Assembly (NCBI GenBank): GCA_016212685.1
Contig: JACREW010000202.1
Span: 1-6,844 of the forward strand
Direction of reading: 5' to 3'
From: Nitrospirota bacterium
Lineage (GTDB): Bacteria; Nitrospirota; Thermodesulfovibrionia; Thermodesulfovibrionales; Dissulfurispiraceae
DNA: 6,844 bases
Shown: positions 1 to 5,319 of the stretch, piece by piece
How the letters are laid out: each line of letters begins with the position of its first letter
Numbering within the stretch: position 1 is the stretch's first letter
Translations under genes and position numbers: made by a program
The notes under the pieces: model-generated
The model's input: only the letters and a program-made list of their open reading frames with translations
What the model was told of the DNA's origin: nothing
The model's database searches: none

Positions 1-1
1 G

Positions 2-76
2 AGACGGGCGTATGGGTTACGTGATGAGGAGTATCTGAGGCTGAAAATACTGACTTGTATGTTGCCGGAGATATAG
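2..76 (+). CDS. ISL3-family transposase, C-terminal fragment (5' end outside window)
   Basis: Frame 2 is open from the window edge and encodes 24 residues beginning RRAYGLRDEEYLRLKIL and ending LPEI, with a TAG stop at 74-76. The pattern R-x-A-Y/H-G-x-R-D-x-x-Y-x-x-L-K-I is the characteristic tail of ISL3-type DDE transposases, which catalyse cut-and-paste movement of the element. None of the catalytic DDE residues are visible because they lie upstream. Whether the complete transposase is intact cannot be judged. Confidence rests on a short but distinctive motif and on the matching IS end about 40 bp downstream. Confidence 0.6.
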   Translation, partial: RRAYGLRDEEYLRLKILTCMLPEI

Positions 77-93
77 GAAAGTGCTCAAAACTA

Positions 94-116
94 CCCACAC
101 GATTACGCGAAGACCC
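94..116 (+). repeat. Probable right terminal inverted repeat of the ISL3-like element
   Basis: The segment starts CCCACACG and ends CGAAGACCC. It lies directly after the transposase gene and before sequence that encodes an unrelated PIN domain. Its outer end matches the usual ISL3 tip style. The left partner is outside the window, so the repeat length cannot be confirmed. Confidence 0.5.
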
Positions 117-289
117 AAAATATTTAAGCGTGCCGTGAAATATAAATCTACATCCTATGATATGACATATCTGACAGTTGCAGAACTTGAGGATATTTTA
201 TTTATAACCGGCGACAAAAAGTTATTTGATGCCGTCAAGAATGATAAGCCGTTTGTAAAATATATAGCTGATATTGAAAAGATGACTTC

Positions 290-294
290 GGGAG
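290..294 (+). promoter_or_regulatory. Ribosome binding site of purN
   Basis: GGGAG sits 6 bases before the GTG at 301 and supports that non-ATG start. It lies within the last codons of the PIN remnant, so translation of the remnant could couple to purN. Confidence 0.6.
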
Positions 295-300
295 ATAAAG

Positions 301-966
301 GTGCTTAATCTCGGAGTGCTGGCATCAGGTCGAGGCTCGAATTTTCAGTCAATCATTGATGAGATAGAAGCTGGTAAAATCAATGCGACAATTAAACTGC
401 TCGTAGTTGATAATCCGGATGCCTATGCTATAGAGCGGGCAAAGAAGCATTTAATCGAATATCTATATATCAATCCAAAGGATTTTAAATCAAAAGACGA
501 TTTTTTCAGAAAGATCGCAGATGAACTTAAGGCAAGAGGTGTTGATCTTGTTATCCTTGCGGGATTCATGAGGATTGTAAGGAAACCATTAATAGATGCC
601 TTCCCGAATAAGATCATGAATATTCATCCCGCGCTTTTGCCTTCGTTTCCGGGGCTTCACGGACAAAAGCAGGCTGCGGATTATGGAGTTCGTATCAGCG
701 GATGCACTGTGCATTTTGTAGATGAGGGGATGGATACAGGGCCTGTTATAATTCAAGCTGCCGTGCCCGTATCGCCTGATGATACGGAGGAGACGCTCTC
801 GGCAAGGATATTAAAGCTTGAGCATAAAATATTTCCGGAGGCGATAAGGCTTTATGCAGAGGGCAGGGTGAAAGTAGAGGGCAGGGTTGTGAAGATTAAG
901 GAATATGAATTGAAAGACGAATATATTATAAATCCGCCGTTGAGGTTGAAAAATGACAGAGCATAG
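301..966 (+). CDS. purN: Phosphoribosylglycinamide formyltransferase (GART, PurN type)
   Basis: PurN catalyses the third step of de novo purine synthesis in the cytoplasm, moving a formyl group from 10-formyltetrahydrofolate to glycinamide ribonucleotide. The 221-residue protein has the N-terminal phosphate loop GVLASGRGSNFQ (5-16) and the core strand DLVILAGFMRIV (82-93). It has the active-site segment NIHPALLPSFPG (107-118) with catalytic Asn107 and His109. The segment GCTVHFVDEGMDTGPVI (134-150) carries catalytic Asp145. These match Asn106, His108 and Asp144 of the E. coli enzyme. The start is GTG at 301, supported by GGGAG and by alignment of the MLNLGVLASG beginning. It overlaps the PIN remnant by 8 bases. 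The protein is slightly longer than many PurN proteins. Its last residues (KNDRA) and the TAG stop lie in the left arm of the palindromic element at 950-1086, which probably replaced the original end. No other purine gene is present here. Confidence 0.96.
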   Translation: MLNLGVLASGRGSNFQSIIDEIEAGKINATIKLLVVDNPDAYAIERAKKHLIEYLYINPKDFKSKDDFFRKIADELKARGVDLVILAGFMRIVRKPLIDAFPNKIMNIHPALLPSFPGLHGQKQAADYGVRISGCTVHFVDEGMDTGPVIIQAAVPVSPDDTEETLSARILKLEHKIFPEAIRLYAEGRVKVEGRVVKIKEYELKDEYIINPPLRLKNDRA

Positions 967-1086
967 CATTTTCGCTCATTCTCGAACGGCATCCGAGCCG
1001 TTCTGCGAGGCTAAGCCAGCCCGCTTAGACATCCATGTCACGCTTGGGCTGCCTAAGTCCGCTCAAATGCCATGCCCTATCATTTT
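950..1086. repeat. Compound palindromic element with 26 bp imperfect terminal arms
   Basis: Bases 950-975 pair with 1061-1086 as an imperfect inverted repeat (21 of 26 positions match by my count, with GCAT-GCATTT blocks in both arms). Inside are three further dyads: GAACGGC (984-990) with GCCGTTC (997-1003); CAGCCC (1017-1022) with GGGCTG (1046-1051); and, nested in the latter, GACAT (1028-1032) with ATGTC (1035-1039). The whole segment could fold into a branched stem-loop. There is no long T tract next to any stem, so a simple intrinsic terminator is unlikely, though the folded RNA may still attenuate transcription or protect the purN transcript. The size and terminal arms resemble a MITE or other dispersed intergenic palindrome. 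No target duplication is obvious. Confidence 0.7.
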
Positions 1087-1121
1087 GTTCTATTAAAAGT
1101 CGTAAATATTTGCGGTGAGTT

Positions 1122-1721
1122 ATGGAACAATGGCCGACGCTGGAAGAACAGATTAAGGGAGCAGGCATATATTATCCGAGGTCGTATGACATAACCTATA
1201 GAATGGGCTATGTGCTTCAGAGCATCGGCGCCCTCGGATTTGTCGTCCTCTATTACTTGCAATCTAAATTACAGGCAATCCCGTTTGTAATATTCAACGC
1301 CGGCATAGTCTTATCATCAATGTATCTTCTAGTTTGGAAGGCCGAGATCAAACGTTTCATACTCAGGATGACCTTTGCCGGCATAGCGCTTCAGATAAGC
1401 AGTATATTCATACAGCCTTTCAATGCATTTTATGCCGGGAAAATGTTTTTTCTGGGACTCGGCCTTACCCTTACGGGCGGCGCAGGTCTTGTCGGAAAAG
1501 AGGCGTATTGTTTTAGGTTTAACGAGGGCTGGCTTCTCTTGATGACATATCCATTAGCCGTGATTCCGAATTTATTCGGATTCTCAACTTATAAATATAA
1601 TCTTGGGATTTCTGTGATTATAACAATCTTACAATTCTCTTTTTTGAGAAGAAAACTGTCCCAGCCTCTCCTGAAACATTGCGAGAACAATGTCTGCGGA
1701 TTGCCTGAGACAAAAAAATGA
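1122..1721 (+). CDS. Polytopic inner-membrane protein, probably DUF2301 family
   Basis: This 199-residue protein has no known enzymatic motif. After a soluble N-terminus of about 27 residues (MEQWPTLEEQ...) there are about six hydrophobic segments. They fall near residues 28-48, 52-72, 79-99, 103-125, 135-155 and 158-175, and a short basic and polar tail (RRKLSQ...ETKK) follows. The segment GGAGLVGKEAYCFRFNEGWLL (about 117-137) resembles the conserved KEAFCF-type loop of the uncharacterised DUF2301 membrane proteins, best known from cyanobacteria. I base the family name on that loop and the overall layout only. The ATG at 1122 has a weak GGTGAG upstream at 1114-1119, too close for an ideal site, but no better start exists in frame. 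It is 35 bp downstream of the palindromic element and on the same strand as rsmD. Function unknown. Confidence 0.8.
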   Translation: MEQWPTLEEQIKGAGIYYPRSYDITYRMGYVLQSIGALGFVVLYYLQSKLQAIPFVIFNAGIVLSSMYLLVWKAEIKRFILRMTFAGIALQISSIFIQPFNAFYAGKMFFLGLGLTLTGGAGLVGKEAYCFRFNEGWLLLMTYPLAVIPNLFGFSTYKYNLGISVIITILQFSFLRRKLSQPLLKHCENNVCGLPETKK

Positions 1722-1786
1722 TGGAGAACCCAGGAATTTTGCTTCAAGTCAGCCATGCCCATCTGTTTTACATGGAAGATTATTAA
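1718..1786 (+). CDS. Possible 22-codon mini-ORF filling the gap before rsmD
   Basis: An ATG at 1718 overlaps the TGA of the membrane protein gene (ATGA arrangement). It opens a 22-codon frame (MMENPGILLQ...FYMEDY) whose TAA stop at 1784-1786 touches the ATG of rsmD. The exact fit between two genes is what makes it worth recording. There is no convincing Shine-Dalgarno sequence, since the preceding bases are CTGAGACAAAAAA, and no recognisable family. It could be a translation-coupling relay or simply chance. The frame is the same as rsmD but is separated from it by the TAA, and rsmD proteins normally begin at the MRISGG position. Confidence 0.2.
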   Translation: MMENPGILLQVSHAHLFYMEDY

Positions 1787-2386
1787 ATGAGAATATCCGG
1801 CGGCGCTGCAAAAGGCAGGAAAGTTGGCGTTAAAAAGGTATTTGTCCAAAAAGGAGAGGGCGACAAACTCAGGCCGACTTCCGCTAAAGTAAGACAGGCC
1901 ATATTCAATATTATCGGCGATAGAATAATCGATTCCGCATTTTTAGATCTTTATGCCGGAACGGGCGCTGTCGGGATCGAGGCATTAAGCAGGGGCGCAG
2001 GACGAGTTGTTTTTATTGAGACCAATTCGATAAGAGTTGGGAGTATTAAAGAATTTGCGGGGAGGTTTGGATTTAAGGACAGATCTGTAATAGTTAAAGA
2101 CAACGCGGCAAATTTCATAAAGAAGGCCGGATATATTTTCGATATTATTTTTGTCGATCCTCCTTATGCCTCCGGAGAACTCGATGCAATCTTGCCGCTG
2201 ATTGACGAAAAAAGTATTTTAAGAGATAATGGAATTGTGATTGCCGAGCATTCGTGTAAAAAGGCACCCCCCTTTACTTCCCCCCTTGATAAGGGGGGAA
2301 CAAAGGGGGTGGGGAGCTTGAAGCTGATAAAGAATTATAAATACGGGGATACGGCTTTAAGTCTTTACAGGAAGGAGAAGACATGA
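1787..2386 (+). CDS. rsmD: 16S rRNA (guanine(966)-N(2))-methyltransferase RsmD
   Basis: RsmD uses S-adenosylmethionine to methylate N2 of G966 (E. coli numbering) in 16S rRNA of the small ribosomal subunit. The 199-residue protein starts with MRISGGAAKGRKV, the usual RsmD opening. It has LRPTSAKVRQAIFNII (28-43), the SAM-binding motif I DLYAGTGAVGIEALSRGA (54-71) and the catalytic motif IV VDPPY (123-127). It closes with the typical YKYGDTALSLYRK. Between VIAEHSCKK and LKLIKNYKYGD there is an extra stretch of about 17 residues (161-177) rich in Pro and Gly, encoded by a palindromic C-run/G-run repeat. It falls where the family has a short loop before the last strands, so the fold may tolerate it. 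The ATG follows a weak GGAAG. The stop overlaps the coaD start by 4 bases, a common gene pairing. Confidence 0.95.
   Translation: MRISGGAAKGRKVGVKKVFVQKGEGDKLRPTSAKVRQAIFNIIGDRIIDSAFLDLYAGTGAVGIEALSRGAGRVVFIETNSIRVGSIKEFAGRFGFKDRSVIVKDNAANFIKKAGYIFDIIFVDPPYASGELDAILPLIDEKSILRDNGIVIAEHSCKKAPPFTSPLDKGGTKGVGSLKLIKNYKYGDTALSLYRKEKT
2265..2311. repeat. Palindromic C-run/G-run repeat inserted in frame in rsmD
   Basis: The centre is CCCCCCTT (2280-2287), a GAT loop, then AAGGGGGG (2291-2298), an exact 8 bp stem. It is flanked by a second, outer dyad: CACCCCCCTTT (2265-2275) with AAAGGGGGTG (2302-2311), which pair with one extra C. The result is a nested double stem of 47 bp. Base composition is unlike the surrounding gene. 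The element keeps the reading frame and encodes PPFTSPLDKGGTKGV. Repeats with this look are scattered through many bacterial genomes, sometimes inside genes. Confidence 0.85.
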
Positions 2387-2880
2387 AATTAGGCATCTAT
2401 CCCGGGACATTCGATCCTATAACAAACGGACACCTCGACCTTATCGAAAGGGGATTGAGGATATTCGATGAACTGATAATAGCCGTTGCTCCAAGCCCTA
2501 AAAAGCAGCCTCTTTTTACACTCCAAGAAAGGATGCAACTTATAAGGGAATCGGTTAAAAATTGTAAGAATGTAAGGGTGGAGGCATTTAACGGCCTGCT
2601 TGTGGATTATGTAAAAAACAGGCAAGGCATCGCAATTATAAGGGGATTGAGGGCGGTTTCGGACTTTGAATACGAACTCCAGATGGCTTTGATGAACAGA
2701 AGGCTGGATATGGACATAGAGACAGTCTTTATGATGCCTTCGGAGGAGTTTTCTTTTCTTACGTCTACCATTGTTAAAGAAGTTGCATCCTTCGGAGGGA
2801 TTGTTAAAGGGCTCGTTCCCGATATAGTGGAGAAGGCGCTGAAGGAGAAGTTTAAGATAATAGAGGATATTATAGAGTAG
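2383..2880 (+). CDS. coaD: Phosphopantetheine adenylyltransferase (PPAT)
   Basis: CoaD catalyses the penultimate step of coenzyme A synthesis in the cytoplasm, joining ATP and 4'-phosphopantetheine to give dephospho-CoA and pyrophosphate. The 165-residue length is normal for this small nucleotidyltransferase. Visible signatures are GIYPGTFDPITNGH (4-17), including the T/H-x-G-H ATP-binding motif at 14-17, and the lysine-containing loop SPKKQPLF (38-45). Also present are IIRGLRAVSDFEYELQMA (85-102) and SFLTSTIVKEVASFGG (124-139). The ATG at 2383 is preceded by a strong AAGGAG at 2372-2377 with a 5-base gap and overlaps the rsmD stop as ATGA, so the two are probably co-transcribed and translationally coupled. 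Downstream only 13 bp separate it from the end of rarA on the other strand, with no clear terminator. Confidence 0.97.
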   Translation: MKLGIYPGTFDPITNGHLDLIERGLRIFDELIIAVAPSPKKQPLFTLQERMQLIRESVKNCKNVRVEAFNGLLVDYVKNRQGIAIIRGLRAVSDFEYELQMALMNRRLDMDIETVFMMPSEEFSFLTSTIVKEVASFGGIVKGLVPDIVEKALKEKFKIIEDIIE

Positions 2881-2893
2881 ATTTAAAATTCCT

Positions 2894-4141
2894 CTAAGGA
2901 TTATAATATTTTTTCTTTTCCGGAAGATACTCCTGTTCCACCTGTCCGCCGTAGTCATGGGGATATTTGTACCCTTTGCCGTGTCCCAATTTTTTTGCTC
3001 CCGAATAATGGCTGTCCTTTAAATGTTCCGGAACTTCCATGGTCTGCTCATTCTTAATATCCTCCAATGCCGCTTCTATCGCCTTATAGCAGGCATTGCT
3101 TTTGGGCGCAGTTGCAATATATATCGCCGCCTGCGCCATCGGGATTCTTGCCTCAGGCATGCCTATGAACTCCACAGCCCTTAACGCAGAGGTGGCGATG
3201 ACCAGAGCCATGGGGTCTGCATTGCCGACGTCCTCGGATGCGCATATGACAATCCTTCGCGCAACGAATCGCGGGTCTTCGCCTGCATGCAGCATTTTTG
3301 CAAGGTAGTATACTGACGCATCGGCGTCCGATCCCCGCATGCTTTTTATAAAGGCCGATATTGTGTCATAGTGCTGATCTCCATATTTGTCATAGACTAC
3401 GGCCTTTTTCTGAATAGACTCCTCTGCCGTTTGCAATGTTATATGCATGCCGTTTTTTTCATCCGGCTGAGTTGTAAGGGCTGCAATCTCAAGGGATGAC
3501 AATGCCTTGCGCGCATCCCCATCCGACATTTTTGCAATGTGTTTTAATGCGGCATCATCCGCGGTTATGTTTAAATTGCCGAGGCCGCGCTCTTTGTCAG
3601 AAAGCGCATCTTTCAATATTTTCAAAATGTTTTCCACGGAGAGCGGCTTTAGCTCGAACACCTGGCTCCTCGAAAGCAGGGCTGAGTTCACATAAAAGAA
3701 CGGGTTCTCCACAGTCGCCGCTATGAGCGTTATATTGCCTTCTTCGACATCAGGCAGAAGGGCGTCCTGCTGAAGCTTGTTGAACCTATGTATTTCATCC
3801 AGGAATAAGATAGTGCGGACGCCTTTTGCTCTTCTCATCCGCGCGGACTGAATAATTTTTCTCAGGTCGTCGAGACTTGCAGTAGCTGCATTTAGCCATT
3901 CAAAGCGGGCGTTCGTCTTTGCCGCTATTACTTTTGCCAGCGCTGTTTTGCCCGTGCCGGGAGGACCATACAAAACAAGGGATGTTACCCTGTCGGCCTC
4001 GATTGCCCTTCTGAGAAGCTTGCCTTCACCGAGTATATGCTCCTGTCCTGCATATTTCTCGATTGTTCCGGGGCACATGCGGTATGCCAGCGGCGCCGAT
4101 GCGTCCCGATGGATTTCAGGGTCTTCGTTAAAGAGGTTCAT
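2894..4141 (-). CDS. rarA: Replication-associated recombination protein A, AAA+ ATPase (RarA/MgsA)
   Basis: RarA is a homotetrameric AAA+ ATPase related to clamp-loader subunits and eukaryotic WRNIP1; it acts at stalled replication forks and at DNA ends. The 415-residue product begins with the usual LAYRMCPGTIEKYAGQEHILG region (18-38). It has Walker A GPPGTGKT (59-66), Walker B LFLDEIHRFNK (112-122) and the sensor-1 region AATVENPFF (141-149). SALLSRSQVFEL (153-164) contains the likely arginine finger Arg158. The C-terminal half holds the family's tetramerisation region and closes with HYSGAKKLGHGKGYKYPHD...YLP, which is diagnostic. In the sensor-1 region the commoner GATTENP reads AATVENP, a mild change that leaves the Asn. 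The ATG overlaps the stop of the upstream HD-GYP gene as ATGA, so translation probably depends on that gene. It converges on coaD. Confidence 0.96.
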   Translation of the reverse strand: MNLFNEDPEIHRDASAPLAYRMCPGTIEKYAGQEHILGEGKLLRRAIEADRVTSLVLYGPPGTGKTALAKVIAAKTNARFEWLNAATASLDDLRKIIQSARMRRAKGVRTILFLDEIHRFNKLQQDALLPDVEEGNITLIAATVENPFFYVNSALLSRSQVFELKPLSVENILKILKDALSDKERGLGNLNITADDAALKHIAKMSDGDARKALSSLEIAALTTQPDEKNGMHITLQTAEESIQKKAVVYDKYGDQHYDTISAFIKSMRGSDADASVYYLAKMLHAGEDPRFVARRIVICASEDVGNADPMALVIATSALRAVEFIGMPEARIPMAQAAIYIATAPKSNACYKAIEAALEDIKNEQTMEVPEHLKDSHYSGAKKLGHGKGYKYPHDYGGQVEQEYLPEKKKYYNP

Positions 4142-5217
4142 TCCTGCATCTTGCCGAGCATTTTTATAAATACCTTTAAAAGTTCGGGGTCATAATCGCT
4201 CGCCTCCTTTGCAATGATCGATAATGCATTGAACGGCGTGAATGCGGGCTTGTATGGGCGACGTGTTGTCATGGCGTCATAACAGTCTGAGATGGCCGTT
4301 ATTCTGCCGAATGGTTTTATTTCCTTGCCCGACAGTTTCATCGGATAGCCTTTGCCGGTGAGCTTTTCGTGGTGCTGTAAAACAGCATCGAATGATTCGT
4401 CAGGCACCTCTTTGTGGGTGCGAAGAATTTTTTCGCCTTCGATGACGTGGTTTTTCATGATTGTGTATTCGGTGTCCGAGAGCTTTCCTTGTTTGTTCAA
4501 AACCTCAGGAGAGATCACGCTTTTGCCGATATCGTGCAGCAGCGCGCCTGTGCCGAGTTTCTCGACATCGTCCCTTTTAAGGTCGATTGCGGCGCCTAAT
4601 CCGATGGACAAGACTGCTACATTTACAGAATGGGCATATGTGTAATAGTCGTAGTTCCTTAGAGAGAGCAGATCGTGAAGGGCGTCTTTATTTTTCAGTA
4701 TGCAATCGACCATATTGTTCACCATGATTTTCGACTCTTTTATCTTTTCCCCGCTTCTCGGATGATCGAGCAGTTCCTTCATTATCAGTTTCGAGTTTTC
4801 TCTTACAATGATTGCCTTGACCCTGCTTCCCTCTGACGGATCGGAAAGTTCTGCGAGAGAATGGAGGTAATCCTGATAGAGCGGGATATCGGATTTCTTT
4901 ATCACGAAATCTCCTGAGGAAGCCAATAATTGCTTGTCTATTTTAGCGGGCCGGTTTTTTGCAGCCTCGACAATAGGTATGAATTTAAGCTTTTCCAGCG
5001 TGTAAATATTGAAAAAAATCTCTTTTTCATGCGTAAGAACGGTTTTGTCTATAAGGTAATGCTCTTCTTTATGGAATGAATATTCCTTAAAAGCCTTAGG
5101 GTCTTCAAGTAAAGAATTCTTTTGCTCTTTAGGCTTGTCTTTAGGCTTATCCGGCTGCTTGTCTGCCTGCCCGGATATGCCGGGCTTGTAGTCTATTTCT
5201 CTATATTTTGTGACCAT
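4138..5217 (-). CDS. HD-GYP domain protein, probable cyclic-di-GMP phosphodiesterase
   Basis: HD-GYP proteins are metal-dependent phosphodiesterases that hydrolyse cyclic-di-GMP. The 359-residue protein has a complete C-terminal domain (about 165-355). It contains YTYAHSVNVAVLS (192-204, His196), LLHDIGK (226-232, metal-binding His228-Asp229 and Lys232) and NHVIEGEKIL (256-265, His257). It continues with QHHEKLTGKGYP (281-292, the HHE and GYP signatures) and AISDCYDAMTTRRPY (308-322, Asp311). All expected metal ligands are present, so activity is likely. The N-terminal region has a Lys/Pro/Asp-rich stretch (19-33, KQPDKPKDKPKE). It is followed by a segment of about 130 residues that I do not recognise, probably sensory or a DUF3391-like partner. 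No membrane segment or signal peptide is visible, so it should be cytoplasmic. The ATG at 5217 has no clear ribosome binding site. It is the first gene of an operon with rarA and diverges from the EamA gene. Confidence 0.93.
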   Translation of the reverse strand: MVTKYREIDYKPGISGQADKQPDKPKDKPKEQKNSLLEDPKAFKEYSFHKEEHYLIDKTVLTHEKEIFFNIYTLEKLKFIPIVEAAKNRPAKIDKQLLASSGDFVIKKSDIPLYQDYLHSLAELSDPSEGSRVKAIIVRENSKLIMKELLDHPRSGEKIKESKIMVNNMVDCILKNKDALHDLLSLRNYDYYTYAHSVNVAVLSIGLGAAIDLKRDDVEKLGTGALLHDIGKSVISPEVLNKQGKLSDTEYTIMKNHVIEGEKILRTHKEVPDESFDAVLQHHEKLTGKGYPMKLSGKEIKPFGRITAISDCYDAMTTRRPYKPAFTPFNALSIIAKEASDYDPELLKVFIKMLGKMQE

Positions 5218-5265
5218 AAATTATATCTATGCGCGCGTTTTGCTATTTTTTGTGATTTCATATAT

Positions 5266-5295
5266 AGTTTACTCATATTCTTCTTGTATTTTCAA
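5266..5295 (-). promoter_or_regulatory. Candidate sigma70-type promoter for the HD-GYP/rarA operon
   Basis: On the minus strand a TTGAAA box (plus-strand positions 5290-5295) and TAAACT (5266-5271) are separated by 18 bp. Transcription would begin about 40 bp before the ATG at 5217. The region is strongly AT-rich, so chance matches are easy. It is the best pair I found in the divergent 102 bp gap. No equally good pair was found for the opposite gene. Confidence 0.3.
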
Positions 5296-5308
5296 TTAAA
5301 ATTATCAT

Positions 5309-5313
5309 GGGAA
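5309..5313 (+). promoter_or_regulatory. Ribosome binding site deciding the EamA gene start
   Basis: GGGAA lies 6 bases before the ATG at 5320. It favours that start over the longer frame from 5122, which would overlap the HD-GYP gene on the other strand. Confidence 0.45.
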
Positions 5314-5319
5314 CCGAAT

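Larger units (their letters stand above)
1..116 (+). mobile_element. Right end of an ISL3-family insertion sequence (partial)
   Basis: The window opens inside an insertion sequence. The evidence is a transposase C-terminus in frame from base 2 to a stop at 74-76, followed by about 40 bp of non-coding sequence that ends in CGAAGACCC at 108-116. Read outward from the tip on the other strand this is GGGTCTTCGCG, which fits the GG-TCTTC style of ISL3-family terminal repeats. The spacing between transposase stop and tip is also normal for that family. The next bases, 117-124 (AAAATATT), are an AT-rich 8-mer of the size ISL3 elements duplicate on insertion, but the left copy lies outside the window. 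The exact boundary and the family assignment are inferred from pattern, not from alignment. Confidence 0.6.
81..308 (+). pseudogene. VapC-like PIN-domain toxin, C-terminal remnant cut by the IS
   Basis: The open frame has 75 codons from a GTG at 81, but the first 12 codons lie in the IS end. From residue 13 (base 117) the protein looks like the C-terminal half of a PIN-domain ribonuclease of the VapC type. It has the STSYDMTYLTVAE segment, where VapC proteins usually read YDA-YLALAE, with acidic residue Asp27. It then has FITGDKKL with Asp45 (usually LVTADKKL), and ends in the usual KPFVKYIADIE. PIN domains are about 130 residues and coordinate Mg2+ with three or four acidic residues, including an Asp at the extreme N-terminus. 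That Asp and the following conserved Glu are missing, so the product should be inactive as a nuclease. No antitoxin gene is visible. The stop (306-308) lies within the start of purN. The GTG at 81 follows a weak AGGAAA and may not be used. Confidence 0.7.

Noticed and set aside
1589..1849. Minus-strand open frame across the membrane protein end and rsmD start
   Set aside because: It overlaps two well-supported plus-strand genes and has no recognisable protein features.
2881..2893. Terminator between coaD and rarA
   Set aside because: Only 13 bp separate the stops, and the weak dyad around it has no convincing stem or T tract.
2389..2958. 189-codon open frame on the minus strand over coaD
   Set aside because: It is antisense to an unmistakable coaD gene, shows no domain, and overlaps the end of rarA.
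3496..3726. Plus-strand open frames inside rarA
   Set aside because: They are antisense shadows of a conserved AAA+ gene and have low-complexity, Ser/Pro-rich content.
5122..5319. N-terminal extension of the EamA transporter by 66 residues
   Set aside because: It lies antisense to the start of the HD-GYP gene and across the promoter region, adds nothing typical of the family, and a normal start with a ribosome binding site exists at 5320.
5218..5319. Riboswitch (for example c-di-GMP type) upstream of the HD-GYP gene or the EamA gene
   Set aside because: The gap is short and AT-rich, with no conserved aptamer motif or strong stems.
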